Below are positions 55,450-64,000 of a stretch of DNA of 64,000 bases, piece after piece. The stretch lies in NCBI RefSeq assembly GCF_009883635.2, contig NZ_CP026115.2, positions 4,030,001 through 4,094,000 on the forward strand, read 5' to 3'. How positions within the stretch are numbered: the first letter of the stretch is position 1; the number at the start of each line of letters is the position of its first letter. A model generated the notes under the pieces. The model did no database searches. It saw only the letters and a program-made list of their open reading frames with translations, and was not told where the DNA came from. The translations under genes were made by a program, and so were the position numbers. This stretch comes from Pseudomonas putida. Lineage in GTDB: Bacteria; Pseudomonadota; Gammaproteobacteria; Pseudomonadales; Pseudomonadaceae.

Positions 55450-55520
55450 CCCTTCGCGGGGCAAGCCCGCTCCTACAGGAGGGTGCTGTACCTGTAGGAG
55501 CGGGCTTGCCCCGCGAAGGG
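55450..55520. repeat. Perfect inverted REP pair between pheA and the tyrA-aroA fusion
   Basis: 30-bp arms (55450-55479 and 55491-55520) are exact reverse complements: CCCTTCGCGGGGCAAGCCCG... The pair occupies the 161-bp gap where other pseudomonads carry an aminotransferase gene. Confidence 0.9.
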
Positions 55521-55581
55521 GCGCGAAGCGGCCCCAGTCGGTCTCACAGACTGCCTAGATTTCTGAACAGGGTTCGCACCA

Positions 55582-57822
55582 GTGGTAAATGCAGCAAAAA
55601 CCAAACCCGCGCCAATCATCAATCGCCTGGTCGTGGTCGGCCTCGGCCTGATCGGTGGCTCCTTCGCCAAGGGCTTGCGTGAAAGCGGCCTGTGCCGCGA
55701 AGTGGTCGGCGTCGATCTGGATGCGCCGTCGCGCAAGCTGGCTGTCGAGCTGGGCGTGGTCGACCGTTGCGAAGAAGACCTCGCTGCCGCCTGCATCGGC
55801 GCCGACGTCATCCAGCTCGCCGTGCCGATCCTGGCCATGGAAAAGGTCCTGGCTCGCCTGGCCCAGCTTGATCTCGGCAGTGCGATCATCACCGACGTCG
55901 GCAGTGCCAAGGGCAATGTCGTGCGTGAGGCGCGTGCCGTCTTTGGTGAACGCCTGCCGCGCTTCGTGCCCGGTCACCCGATCGCCGGTTCCGAGCAGAG
56001 CGGGGTGGAGGCCTCCAACGCCACTCTGTTCCGTCGGCACAAAGTCATCCTCACGCCACTGGAAGAAACCGACCCGGCCGCCCTGGCCTTGGTCGATCGC
56101 CTGTGGCGCGCGCTGGATGCCGATGTCGAGCACATGCCGGTGGAGCGCCACGACGAAGTGCTGGCCGCCACGAGTCACCTGCCGCACCTGCTGGCCTTTG
56201 GCTTGGTCGATTCGCTTGCCAAGCGCAATGAAAACCTCGATATCTTCCGGTACGCTGCGGGAGGTTTCCGCGATTTCACGCGAATCGCCGGTAGCGACCC
56301 GACCATGTGGCACGACATCTTCCTCGCCAATCGCGAGGCTGTCCTGCGCACCCTGGATACATTTCGCAGCGACCTCGACGCCTTGCGCGACGCGGTTGAT
56401 GCTGGGGACGGGCATCAGTTGCTGGGTGTTTTCACCCGTGCACGCGTTGCCCGCGAGCATTTCAGTAAAATCCTGGCCCGCCGGGCCTATGTGGACGCTA
56501 TGAACGCCAACGATCTGATTTTCCTGGCCCAACCGGGTGGCCGCCTGACCGGGCGAATCCGCGTACCGGGCGACAAGTCGATTTCCCACCGTTCGATCAT
56601 GCTCGGCTCGCTGGCCGAAGGCACGACCGAAGTCGAAGGTTTCCTCGAAGGCGAGGACGCCCTGGCGACCCTGCAGGCATTCCGTGACATGGGTGTGGTC
56701 ATCGAAGGCCCGAACCATGGCCGCGTGACCATTCATGGCGTCGGCCTGCATGGCCTCAAGCCGCCACCGGGTCCGCTGTATGTCGGTAACTCCGGCACCT
56801 CGATGCGCCTGCTTTCCGGCCTGCTGGCCGGCCAGCCGTTCGATGTCACCATGACCGGTGACGCCTCGCTGTCCAAGCGCCCGATGAACCGCGTGGCCAA
56901 CCCGCTGCGTGAAATGGGCGCCGTGGTCGAGACTGGCCCGGACGGCCGTCCGCCGCTGACCATTCGTGGCGGTAGCAAGCTGAAAGGGCTGACCTACACG
57001 CTGCCGATGGCCAGTGCCCAGGTCAAATCGTGCCTGCTGCTGGCGGGCCTGTATGCCGAAGGCAAGACTACCGTCACCGAGCCGGCACCGACCCGTGACC
57101 ACACCGAGCGCATGCTGCGCGGCTTCGGCTACTCGGTCGAAAGCAACGGCCCGGTCGCCTCGCTGCAGTCCGGCGGCAAGCTCACCGCCACCCGTATCGA
57201 AGTGCCGGCAGACATCTCCTCGGCAGCGTTCTTCCTGGTCGCTGCATCGATCGCCGAAGGTTCCGAGTTGGTGCTCGAGCACGTCGGCATCAACCCGACC
57301 CGTACCGGCGTGATCGACATCCTGCGCCTGATGGGCGGCGACATCACCCTGGAGAACCAGCGTGAAGTCGGCGGCGAGCCTGTAGCCGACCTGCGCGTAC
57401 GGGGTGCCAAGCTCAAGGGTATCGATATCCCTGAAGAGCTGGTACCGCTGGCCATCGACGAATTCCCGGTGCTGTTCGTTGCCGCTGCCTGCGCCGAAGG
57501 GCGTACCGTGCTGCGTGGCGCCGAAGAGCTGCGGGTGAAAGAATCCGACCGCATCCAGGTCATGGCCGACGGCCTGATCACCTTGGGTATCAAATGCGAG
57601 CCGACCCCGGATGGCATCATCATCGATGGCGGCCTGCTCGGCGGTGGCGAAGTGCACGGTCACGGTGACCACCGTATCGCCATGGCCTTCAGCGTTGCCT
57701 CGCTGCGTGCCAGTGCGCCGATCCGCATCCATGACTGCGCCAACGTCGCCACCTCGTTCCCGAACTTCCTCAAGCTGTGCGCCGATGTGGGTATCCGCGT
57801 CGCCGAAGAGGGCAAGTCGTGA
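55582..57822 (+). CDS. Fused prephenate/arogenate dehydrogenase and EPSP synthase
   Basis: 746 residues. Residues about 12-290 are TyrA ([17 protein letters not shown], catalytic His in [11 protein letters not shown]), giving tyrosine precursors. Residues about 300-746 are AroA, 5-enolpyruvylshikimate-3-phosphate synthase ([67 protein letters not shown]). The AroA motifs resemble class II, glyphosate-insensitive enzymes. The start is GTG at 55582 with AGGG 10 nt upstream. The stop overlaps cmk (GTGA). The fusion is characteristic of pseudomonads. Confidence 0.93.
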   Translation: MVNAAKTKPAPIINRLVVVGLGLIGGSFAKGLRESGLCREVVGVDLDAPSRKLAVELGVVDRCEEDLAAACIGADVIQLAVPILAMEKVLARLAQLDLGSAIITDVGSAKGNVVREARAVFGERLPRFVPGHPIAGSEQSGVEASNATLFRRHKVILTPLEETDPAALALVDRLWRALDADVEHMPVERHDEVLAATSHLPHLLAFGLVDSLAKRNENLDIFRYAAGGFRDFTRIAGSDPTMWHDIFLANREAVLRTLDTFRSDLDALRDAVDAGDGHQLLGVFTRARVAREHFSKILARRAYVDAMNANDLIFLAQPGGRLTGRIRVPGDKSISHRSIMLGSLAEGTTEVEGFLEGEDALATLQAFRDMGVVIEGPNHGRVTIHGVGLHGLKPPPGPLYVGNSGTSMRLLSGLLAGQPFDVTMTGDASLSKRPMNRVANPLREMGAVVETGPDGRPPLTIRGGSKLKGLTYTLPMASAQVKSCLLLAGLYAEGKTTVTEPAPTRDHTERMLRGFGYSVESNGPVASLQSGGKLTATRIEVPADISSAAFFLVAASIAEGSELVLEHVGINPTRTGVIDILRLMGGDITLENQREVGGEPVADLRVRGAKLKGIDIPEELVPLAIDEFPVLFVAAACAEGRTVLRGAEELRVKESDRIQVMADGLITLGIKCEPTPDGIIIDGGLLGGGEVHGHGDHRIAMAFSVASLRASAPIRIHDCANVATSFPNFLKLCADVGIRVAEEGKS

Positions 57823-58505
57823 ACTCGCAAGCACCGGTCATCACCATCGACGGTCCAAGCGGCTCGGGCAAGGGCACGGTTGCCGGTATCCTCGCTCGCG
57901 AGCTGGGCTGGAAGCTGCTGGATTCCGGCGCGCTGTACCGCTTGCTGGCGTTCAATGCCAGCAATCACGGCGTCGACCTGACCAACGAAGAGCTGCTCAA
58001 GGCCCTGGCCGCCCATCTGGATGTGCAGTTCATCGCCGCCGAGCCGGGTAAGCTTCAGCAAATTGTCCTCGAAGGCGAAGACGTCAGTAACGTCATCCGT
58101 ACTGAAACAGTCGGCGCCGGCGCCTCGATGGTCGCCTCGCTGCCTGCGGTGCGTGAAGCGCTGCTGCAGCGTCAGCGCGCTTTTCGCGAAGCGCCAGGGC
58201 TGATTGCCGACGGCCGCGACATGGGCACCGTGGTGTTCCCGGATGCGCCGTTGAAGGTCTTCCTCACCGCCAGCGCCGAGGAGCGTGCCCGTCGCCGCTA
58301 CCTGCAGTTGAAGGGCAAGGGTGAAGATGTTAGTCTGTCGAGTCTGCTAGATGAGATTCGTGCGCGTGATGAACGTGACACCCAGCGTGCAGTGGCCCCG
58401 CTTAAACCAGCGGCCGATGCCATTCAGCTGGACTCTACCGAGTTGTCCATCGAGCAGGTGCTGCAACGTATCAGGAGCGAGCTCGCCCAGCGCGACTTGG
58501 TCTGA
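57819..58505 (+). CDS. cmk: Cytidylate kinase
   Basis: 228 residues; P-loop [12 protein letters not shown] near the N-terminus, the CMP-binding insert and the [14 protein letters not shown] region. Phosphorylates CMP and dCMP. The start is GTG at 57819, overlapping the upstream stop as GTGA, which implies coupling. Followed by rpsA after 124 bp, the conserved cmk-rpsA pair. Confidence 0.95.
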   Translation: MNSQAPVITIDGPSGSGKGTVAGILARELGWKLLDSGALYRLLAFNASNHGVDLTNEELLKALAAHLDVQFIAAEPGKLQQIVLEGEDVSNVIRTETVGAGASMVASLPAVREALLQRQRAFREAPGLIADGRDMGTVVFPDAPLKVFLTASAEERARRRYLQLKGKGEDVSLSSLLDEIRARDERDTQRAVAPLKPAADAIQLDSTELSIEQVLQRIRSELAQRDLV

Positions 58506-58570
58506 TAGCCAGGAGAGCAGGCAGGGGCACCAGTCAACGTCCTGCCGGCTTTCCTTTACTTAAAACAAAC

Positions 58571-58611
58571 CCACATTGTCTGGAATGTGGCGAGGGGCGT
58601 CTGTTTCGCCC
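58571..58611 (+). promoter_or_regulatory. Structured rpsA leader, possible S1 autoregulation site
   Basis: Two hairpins just upstream of rpsA: CCACATT-GTCTGG-AATGTGG (58571-58590) and GGGCG...CGCCC (58595-58611), ending 18 nt before the ATG. Leader hairpins mediate S1 self-repression in enterobacteria; the same role here is inferred. Confidence 0.4.
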
Positions 58612-58629
58612 GAATCTACAGGAATTAAA

Positions 58630-60306
58630 ATGAGCGAAAGCTTTGCAGAACTCTTTGAAGAAAGCCTGAAAACCCTCAATCTTCAGCCGGGTGCCATCAT
58701 TTCCGGTATCGTTGTCGACATCGACGGCGACTGGGTTACCGTACACGCTGGCCTGAAGTCCGAGGGCGTCATCCCGCTCGAGCAGTTCTACAACGAAGCT
58801 GGCGAGCTGACCATCAAGGTCGGTGACGAAGTTCACGTTGCGCTGGACGCGGTCGAAGACGGCTTTGGCGAAACCAAACTGTCCCGTGAAAAAGCCAAGC
58901 GCGCCGAGTGCTGGATTGTTCTGGAAGCAGCTTTCGCCGCCGAAGAAGTGGTCAAGGGCGTTATCAACGGTAAGGTTAAGGGCGGCTTCACTGTCGACGT
59001 TAACGGCATCCGTGCGTTCCTGCCGGGCTCCCTGGTTGATGTCCGCCCAGTGCGCGACACCACCCACCTGGAAGGCAAAGAGCTGGAATTCAAGGTCATC
59101 AAGCTGGACCAGAAGCGCAACAACGTTGTCGTTTCCCGTCGCAGCGTGCTGGAAGCCGAGAACTCCGCCGAGCGCGAAGCCCTGCTGGAAACCCTGCAGG
59201 AAGGCCAGCAAGTCAAAGGTATCGTCAAGAACCTCACCGACTACGGCGCATTCGTGGACCTGGGCGGTATCGACGGCCTGCTGCACATCACCGACATGGC
59301 TTGGAAGCGCATCAAGCACCCATCGGAAATCGTTAACGTTGGCGACGAAGTCGACGTACGCGTTCTGAAGTTCGACCGTGAGCGCAACCGCGTTTCCCTG
59401 GGTCTGAAGCAGATGGGCGAAGATCCGTGGGTAGCTATCACTGCACGTTACCCAGAAGGTACCCGTGTACAGGCTCGCGTTACCAACCTGACCGACTACG
59501 GCTGCTTCGCTGAGCTGGAAGAAGGCGTTGAAGGTCTGGTACACGTTTCCGAAATGGACTGGACCAACAAGAACATCCACCCGTCGAAAGTCGTTCAGGT
59601 TGGCGACGAAGTGGAAGTCATGGTTCTGGACATCGACGAAGAGCGTCGTCGTATCTCCCTGGGCATCAAGCAGTGCAAGTCCAACCCATGGGAAGACTTC
59701 TCCGGCCAGTTCAACAAGGGTGACAAGATCACCGGTACCATCAAGTCGATCACCGACTTCGGTATCTTCATCGGTCTGGACGGCGGCATCGACGGCCTGG
59801 TTCACCTGTCCGACATCTCCTGGAACGAAACCGGCGAAGAAGCCGTACGTCGTTTCAAGAAGGGCGACGAGCTGGAAACCGTCATCCTGTCGGTTGATCC
59901 AGAGCGCGAGCGCATCTCCCTGGGCATCAAGCAGCTGGAAGACGATCCGTTCTCCAACTTCGTTGCTGTCAACGACAAGGGCGCTATCGTCAAGGGCATC
60001 GTGAAAGAAGTTGACGCCAAAGGCGCCATCATCACCCTGGCCGACGACATCGAAGCCACTCTGAAAGCTTCCGAAATCAGCCGTGACCGCGTTGAAGACG
60101 CGCGTAACGTCCTGAAGGAAGGCGAAGAGATCGAAGCCAAGATCATCAGCGTTGACCGCAAATCGCGCGTCATCAGCCTGTCGATCAAGTCGAAAGACGA
60201 CGCTGAAGAGCGTGAAGCCATCCAGAGCCTGAAAAACGCTCCGGAAGCGGCTGCCGACACCACCATGGCCGCGCTGCTGCGCGAAGCTATGGCCAAACAG
60301 AACTGA
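58630..60306 (+). CDS. rpsA: 30S ribosomal protein S1
   Basis: 558 residues with six S1 (OB-fold) repeats; repeated motifs such as [46 protein letters not shown] and [22 protein letters not shown] are visible. Binds mRNA leaders for translation initiation. ATG at 58630 ([14 protein letters not shown]) has AGGAA 6 nt upstream. Codon use is visibly less GC3-biased toward C (more GTT, GCT) than neighbours, as in highly expressed genes. Confidence 0.97.
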   Translation: MSESFAELFEESLKTLNLQPGAIISGIVVDIDGDWVTVHAGLKSEGVIPLEQFYNEAGELTIKVGDEVHVALDAVEDGFGETKLSREKAKRAECWIVLEAAFAAEEVVKGVINGKVKGGFTVDVNGIRAFLPGSLVDVRPVRDTTHLEGKELEFKVIKLDQKRNNVVVSRRSVLEAENSAEREALLETLQEGQQVKGIVKNLTDYGAFVDLGGIDGLLHITDMAWKRIKHPSEIVNVGDEVDVRVLKFDRERNRVSLGLKQMGEDPWVAITARYPEGTRVQARVTNLTDYGCFAELEEGVEGLVHVSEMDWTNKNIHPSKVVQVGDEVEVMVLDIDEERRRISLGIKQCKSNPWEDFSGQFNKGDKITGTIKSITDFGIFIGLDGGIDGLVHLSDISWNETGEEAVRRFKKGDELETVILSVDPERERISLGIKQLEDDPFSNFVAVNDKGAIVKGIVKEVDAKGAIITLADDIEATLKASEISRDRVEDARNVLKEGEEIEAKIISVDRKSRVISLSIKSKDDAEEREAIQSLKNAPEAAADTTMAALLREAMAKQN

Positions 60307-60322
60307 GTTCTGTTTGATCGGT

Positions 60323-60356
60323 AAAAAGGGGTGGCCTTCGGGCCACCCTTTTTTTA
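60323..60356 (+). terminator. Rho-independent terminator of rpsA
   Basis: AAAAAGGGGTGGCC-TTCG-GGCCACCCTTTTTTT: long stem with a stable TTCG tetraloop and seven T residues. Confidence 0.95.
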
Positions 60357-60421
60357 TGGGTGTTGGAAATGTGTTTGTTGTGCGGGTTTTCGCCGTGAGA
60401 GCATCTGCGCTTCCGAGATGG

Positions 60422-60610
60422 GGCCAGCGAGTTGCAGTATTGCTGCTGTTCTGCGAGGCGAAGGTTATGGATGACTGGTCGTGCATGGCGGAAGTCGAGA
60501 AACAACGAGCGACGCTGATGGGTAACAGTCGTCAACATATAAAGCCTGCCCGGCACCGAGCATCGGGCATGGCGAAGCCTGCAGCCGTGGGGTTTGGTCA
60601 TTGCATTCAT
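60422..60610 (-). pseudogene. Truncated REP-associated tyrosine transposase (RAYT) remnant
   Basis: About 63 codons read on the minus strand resemble the N-terminus of IS200-like RAYT transposases: basic leader, SVPGRLYMLTTVTHQRRSLF, LDFRHARPVIHNLRLAEQQ, then YCNSLA. In full RAYTs this is followed by WVVMPDHxHW, which carries the metal-binding His pair. Here the similarity stops after SLA and runs into unrelated sequence and the rpsA terminator. The HUH motif and catalytic Tyr are therefore missing. It lies about 100 bp from palindromic element B. Confidence 0.68.
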
Positions 60611-60707
60611 CCTTGAGTGCTTCCTGGCACAGCGTAGTCATGGTGTCTGGTTGCAGCGGAAATCAGGTTTTTCAGGATGTGAATGGCGGGAGAGGTGTGG
60701 CGCCCAA

Positions 60708-60934
60708 GAGATTGAGCGCCGCCCGCGCGGCGCATCGCGAGCTGCGCTCGCTCCTACGTTTGTTTCGGGCCAATTATTCCTGTGGGATTTGCGCGCGAAC
60801 GCCTTGGTGCATGGCACGATATCGTGTCGTACCAACAAAGCGGTCGCGCGCGCCTGTCATAGGCATTAATGGCCCGAAATAAACGTAGGAGCGAGCGCAG
60901 CTCGCGATGCGTCGCGCGGGCGGCGCTCGATCTC
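60708..60934. repeat. REPIN-like palindromic element, copy B
   Basis: Arms 60708-60772 and 60870-60934 (65 bp each, about 3 mismatches) flank a 97-bp centre, the same centre length as copy A at 32217. Arms are nearly identical between copies while the centres differ at about 14 of 97 positions by eye. Located between the RAYT remnant and ihfB. The 97 bp from 60611 to 60707 show no gene. Confidence 0.92.
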
Positions 60935-61107
60935 ATAATCACCACACCCCTCAAGCCATGCGCTTCCCAGCCCCGCTGCGACATATTTCTTTTCTTTTCA
61001 ATCTTGAATTTTTTTATTAAGTCAAGAACCGCCCTGTTCAAATCCCTCCGAGCGTGCTACAAACTGATTAAGCAATGATCTAGCTGCTTGATAACGAAGG
61101 GAAAAAT
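60935..61107 (+). other. AT-rich region upstream of ihfB
   Basis: This 173-bp stretch holds no ORF of note. It contains TTTCTTTTCTTTTCAATC and TTTTTTTATTAAG tracts, far richer in A/T than the surroundings, and probably holds the ihfB promoter. IHF-type autoregulation would fit, but no site can be assigned by eye. Confidence 0.4.
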
Positions 61108-61404
61108 ATGACGAAGTCGGAGCTGATCGAACGTATTGTCACCCATCAGGGGCTGCTCTCGTCCAAGGACGTGGAGTTGGCCATCAAGACCATGCTTGAA
61201 CAGATGTCCCAATGCCTGGCCACTGGCGATCGCATCGAGATCCGCGGTTTTGGCAGTTTTTCCTTGCACTATCGCGCACCGCGGGTTGGCCGCAACCCTA
61301 AGACGGGCCAGTCGGTGGAGCTCGAAGGCAAGTTCGTGCCGCATTTCAAGCCCGGTAAAGAGCTGCGTGACCGGGTCAATGAAGAAGAGCACGAGCATCC
61401 TTGA
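61108..61404 (+). CDS. ihfB: Integration host factor, beta subunit
   Basis: 98 residues of the HU/IHF family. The DNA-binding beta-arm with the intercalating Pro is in [17 protein letters not shown]; the family signature [20 protein letters not shown] is complete. Forms the IhfAB heterodimer that bends DNA at sigma-54 promoters and elsewhere. ATG at 61108 has GAAGGGAAA upstream. The lapA-like gene follows after 21 bp, probably in the same transcript. Confidence 0.95.
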   Translation: MTKSELIERIVTHQGLLSSKDVELAIKTMLEQMSQCLATGDRIEIRGFGSFSLHYRAPRVGRNPKTGQSVELEGKFVPHFKPGKELRDRVNEEEHEHP

Positions 61405-61425
61405 GTTATAGAAAGGAGAAATCTG

Positions 61426-61689
61426 ATGCGTAACCTCAAGCGCGCCCTGGCGGCGTTGTTTGTGCTGCTGTTGGCGGCTGTGGTGCTGTTCTTCGTGCTG
61501 GAGAACCAGCAGCCGGTGGCGCTTATGCTGTTTGGATGGGCGGCCCCGGCGATGCCGGTGGCAGTACCTGTGCTGGCTGCTTTGGTCGTCGGCTTGGCGG
61601 TTGGCCCGCTGCTCGGCGCCTACGGCGTACAGCGCAGCAAGCGCAAGATTCGCGCATCCGCGCGTCAGGCTGTCCTCAGCGGCAATTGA
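61426..61689 (+). CDS. LapA-domain (DUF1049) membrane protein
   Basis: 87 residues with two membrane helices (AALFVLLLAAVVLFFVLENQQPV and VPVLAALVVGLAVGPLLGA) and a basic cytosolic tail (QRSKRKIRASAR). The NQQPVALMLFGW segment marks the lipopolysaccharide assembly protein A domain, implicated in LPS assembly with LapB in enterobacteria. AAAGGAG lies 8 nt before the ATG. Position after ihfB, at the edge of a nucleotide-sugar cluster, fits an envelope role. Confidence 0.87.
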   Translation: MRNLKRALAALFVLLLAAVVLFFVLENQQPVALMLFGWAAPAMPVAVPVLAALVVGLAVGPLLGAYGVQRSKRKIRASARQAVLSGN

Positions 61690-61791
61690 CGAAAATTCCT
61701 ACGGCTTCTTAGGAAAGTCTCACCTGTGCAGCTCTCGGTCGAAGTGGAGTAATAGCCGCTTCATTTTCGGCCCAGGCGAGCGTGCACCCAT

Positions 61792-63237
61792 ATGACATTC
61801 CCCAGTGTTTCCCATCAGGGCGGCACCCGCGGCGTAACCGGCTCGTGCCACCAGCTGCACCTCGACGCGAGCACCAGCCTGCTGGTCGATTGCGGTCTTG
61901 AGCAAGGTCTTGATGCTGCGCCAGGTGCTGAGCTTGCGCCCATAGGCTTCGATATCGCCGGCATCAAGGCGCTGGTCGTTACCCATGTCCATCTTGATCA
62001 TGTCGGTCGCATTCCCGCCTTGCTCGCCGCAGGTTTTCGCGGCCCTATCCTGTGCAGTGAGCCGTCCGCCAGGCTACTGCCGCTGGTGCTGGAAGATGCC
62101 TACAAGCTGGGCATCAGCGCTGACCCCGTTCAGGTCGACCGCTACCTGGCGCTGTTGCAGCGGTTGATCGTGGCGGTTCCTTTCGGTGAATGGCACCCTG
62201 TCATCGAAGGCGGGGAAGTCAGCTGCTCCGTGCGTCTGCAGCGTGCAGGCCATCTGCTCGGCTCGGCCTATGTCGAGTGCGATGTACGTTACCCGGGGCG
62301 CGAGCCCAGTACTCGGGTGGTGTTCTCTGGAGACCTGGGTGCCCCATGCAACCCGCTTCTGCAGGCGGTGAAGTCGCCGGAGCGCGCTGATACCCTGGTG
62401 CTCGAGAGCACTTACGGTGACCGGCTGCACAGCGGTCGTTCTGACCGACAGATGCAGCTGGAGGCTGCGATCGACAGGGCTTTGGCCGACAGCGGCACCA
62501 TCCTCATTCCTGCGTTCAGCCTGGGGCGCACCCAGGAGCTGCTGTATGAGATCGAGGACATTCTGCACCGTAAGCAATTGGCACCGGAGCAGGGTAGGGT
62601 AGCCGAGGCTGACCCGCTGGCGTTGGACTGGTCCCGATTGCCGATTATCCTCGACTCTCCGTTGGCGCAGCGGATTACCCAGATATACGGCGAGCTCCAT
62701 GCCTACTGGAATGCCGAGGCCCGCCAACGGTTGGGCGAGGGCAGGGCGCCGCTCGGCTTTGGCCAGCTGGTGTGTATCGATACCCATGCCAGGCACCAGC
62801 AGGTGGTCAATTATCTCAAGAGCACCGGGCGCCCGGCGATTGTAATTGCCGGCAATGGCATGTGCTCCGGTGGGCGCATCGTCAATTACCTCAAGGCCAT
62901 GCTTGGCGATCCTCGGCATGAAGTGATGTTCGTCGGCTATCAGGCCAAGGGCACGCCCGGTGCGGTGATCCAGGCCAGCGAAGGTGCGGAAGGCTTCGTA
63001 CAGATCGACCTGGATGGGCGGATGTATGAGGTCCGTGCAAAAGTGATTACGTTGGCTGGCTATTCAGGGCATGCGGATCAAGATGGGTTGGTAAAGTTTG
63101 TCGAAGGTATACCGTATGCGCCAAGTAAGGTTGTTTTGGTGCATGGCGAGCAGCGCGCTAAACAGGCTCTGAAGCGGCAGTTGGAACAGCGTCTTGCGCA
63201 ACTGAGCCGACCGATGGGCATTTTTATTGCGCAATAA
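61792..63237 (+). CDS. Metallo-beta-lactamase/beta-CASP family protein (RNA-specificity type)
   Basis: 481 residues. The MBL metal motif THVHLDHVGRIP, Asp in VFSGDLG, the beta-CASP insert (about 200-380; ILIPAFSLGRTQELLY, GNGMCSGGRIVNYL) and C-terminal GYSGHADQ and VLVHGEQ motifs are all present, so it should be an active zinc nuclease-type hydrolase of the Ysh1/CPSF73-like bacterial group. In vivo substrate unknown. It precedes the manC-type gene by 321 bp and follows the LapA-domain gene by 102 bp. Confidence 0.87.
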   Translation: MTFPSVSHQGGTRGVTGSCHQLHLDASTSLLVDCGLEQGLDAAPGAELAPIGFDIAGIKALVVTHVHLDHVGRIPALLAAGFRGPILCSEPSARLLPLVLEDAYKLGISADPVQVDRYLALLQRLIVAVPFGEWHPVIEGGEVSCSVRLQRAGHLLGSAYVECDVRYPGREPSTRVVFSGDLGAPCNPLLQAVKSPERADTLVLESTYGDRLHSGRSDRQMQLEAAIDRALADSGTILIPAFSLGRTQELLYEIEDILHRKQLAPEQGRVAEADPLALDWSRLPIILDSPLAQRITQIYGELHAYWNAEARQRLGEGRAPLGFGQLVCIDTHARHQQVVNYLKSTGRPAIVIAGNGMCSGGRIVNYLKAMLGDPRHEVMFVGYQAKGTPGAVIQASEGAEGFVQIDLDGRMYEVRAKVITLAGYSGHADQDGLVKFVEGIPYAPSKVVLVHGEQRAKQALKRQLEQRLAQLSRPMGIFIAQ

Positions 63238-63558
63238 GCCTGGCTTTCACTGAACGTTGACGAGTGATGCTGTCTGATGCGCGCACAGTTTGTCTCATGG
63301 CGTTAACAGGTGGTGGCGGTTTGCCGCTAAGTCCCCGCTGCAGGCCGCATTTCTTGCGCTGGGGGAGGCAAGCTACAGGTAAAAATCTCTGGTATTCTAC
63401 AGGCCGAAGCTTGCGTCTTGAGCCTATGGATGGCCAGGGAATAAATACGCTGGGCGCGTACATTTAAGCGCTGTCGCGGTCGTCGCGGCGGCGGTCAGAT
63501 AAGACACATGCAGGTTCCCTGAGGTTGATTACTTCAAGTGGCCGTTAAGGACTCGATT
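63238..63558 (+). other. Intergenic region upstream of the manC-type gene
   Basis: A 321-bp gap with no convincing ORF. A TATTCT at 63393-63398 could be a -10 element, but no matching -35 lies 17 bp upstream. A GC-rich CGCGGTCGTCGCGGCGGCGG stretch follows at about 63475-63494. No JUMPstart/ops element (GGCGGTAGC) is seen. Confidence 0.35.
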
Positions 63559-64000
63559 ATGGAATTGATCCCGGTAATTCTATCCGGTGGCGTTGGCAGC
63601 CGTTTGTGGCCAGTTTCCCGTGAGGCTCACCCCAAGCCGTTCATGACCCTGCCTGACGGGCAGAATCTGATCCAGAAGACGTTCCAGCGCGCCGCCCGCC
63701 TGGATGGTGTGGTCGAGGTGCTGACCGTCACCAACCGTGAGCTTCTGTTCAAGACCGAAGACGAATACCGCTCCATCAATACCCAAGGCCATGCCCAGGG
63801 TTACATCCTCGAGCCGTTTGGCCGCAACACTGCCGCCGCAGTGGCTGCCGCCGCGCTGCAACTGCACCAGACTCACGGCCCACAGGCCTACATGCTGGTA
63901 CTGGCTGCGGACCACCTGATCCAGAACGAAGCCGCGTTTGCCGAAGCTGTGGGCAAAGCCGTGCACCTTGCCGAAAAAGGCTGGCTGGTAACCTTCGGCA
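63559..64000 (+). CDS. Mannose-1-phosphate guanylyltransferase (/mannose-6-phosphate isomerase), 3' end cut by window
   Basis: The first 147 residues of a nucleotidyltransferase: pyrophosphorylase signature LSGGVGSRLWPVSREAHPKPF near residue 9, EPFGRNTAAAVAAAALQL and VLAADHLI. It makes GDP-mannose from mannose-1-phosphate and GTP; full-length homologues (ManC/AlgA/WbpW) add a C-terminal phosphomannose isomerase domain, which lies beyond the window. ATG at 63559 has TTAAGGA upstream. Its place after ihfB suggests the start of the O-antigen or another GDP-mannose-dependent polysaccharide cluster. Confidence 0.88.
   Translation, partial: MELIPVILSGGVGSRLWPVSREAHPKPFMTLPDGQNLIQKTFQRAARLDGVVEVLTVTNRELLFKTEDEYRSINTQGHAQGYILEPFGRNTAAAVAAAALQLHQTHGPQAYMLVLAADHLIQNEAAFAEAVGKAVHLAEKGWLVTFG

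Noticed and set aside
60314..60616. Plus-strand frame of about 100 codons after rpsA
   Set aside because: It begins inside the rpsA terminator and lies antisense to the RAYT-like fragment, which explains the conservation better.
63238..63558. JUMPstart/ops element ahead of the polysaccharide gene
   Set aside because: GGCGGTTTGC and GGCGGTCAG occur, but the GGCGGTAGC core is absent, and RfaH-type control is not expected here.

Overview
The window looks like the chromosome of a Pseudomonas of the P. putida group. Coding sequence is GC-rich with strong GC3 bias. Gene order matches the conserved Pseudomonas prc ... minCDE ... gyrA-serC-pheA-tyrA/aroA-cmk-rpsA-ihfB backbone. Almost every junction carries REP elements of the P. 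putida type (core GTAGGAGCGGGCTTG..CCCGCGAA). I see no tRNA, rRNA, prophage, CRISPR array or intact insertion sequence. The window cuts two genes: prc on the left and a manC/algA-type gene on the right.

Layout. 1-9 kb: prc, a quinone oxidoreductase, and a minus-strand operon joining a complete ABC importer to a cytosolic alkaline-phosphatase-superfamily hydrolase and a HAD phosphatase, with a divergent GntR/UTRA regulator. 9-20 kb: an MscS-type channel, aminopeptidase, pseudouridine synthase, minCDE, then envelope-lipid genes (LpxL-type acyltransferase, patatin, MlaA-family protein with a secreted alpha/beta hydrolase). 20-26.6 kb: a GH17 membrane protein, an orphan BetX-like binding protein, yjcH-actP, a tiny DUF3309 protein and an SDR. 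26.7-32 kb: the CsrA paralogue rsmI and the NAGGN osmolyte operon (asnO-ngg-M42 peptidase-yheU). 32-43 kb: mnmC, polyphosphate:AMP phosphotransferase, a DMT permease, fumC, a DUF2059 protein, bolA, trhO, a DsbA-like protein and an ABC exporter. 43-50 kb: a PAS-GGDEF-EAL protein, undA (1-undecene synthase family), yciK, mupP, ubiG and an mtnA homologue lacking its catalytic cysteine. 50-61.7 kb: gyrA, serC, pheA, a tyrA-aroA fusion, cmk, rpsA, a truncated REP-associated transposase, a palindromic repeat, ihfB and a LapA-domain gene. 61.8-64 kb: a beta-CASP metallohydrolase and the start of a manC-type gene, probably the edge of the O-antigen locus.

Most notable points: (i) the mtnA homologue has Gly where the family has its catalytic Cys, with the Asp still at the correct spacing, plus three further changes in core motifs; (ii) the uncharacterised ABC importer-phosphodiesterase-HAD phosphatase operon has two dyads in its divergent control region; (iii) two copies of a ~230-bp REPIN-like palindrome lie 28 kb apart, one with perfect 68-bp arms, and the other sits beside a truncated RAYT transposase; (iv) the 261-aa diiron protein carries the full UndA ligand set.
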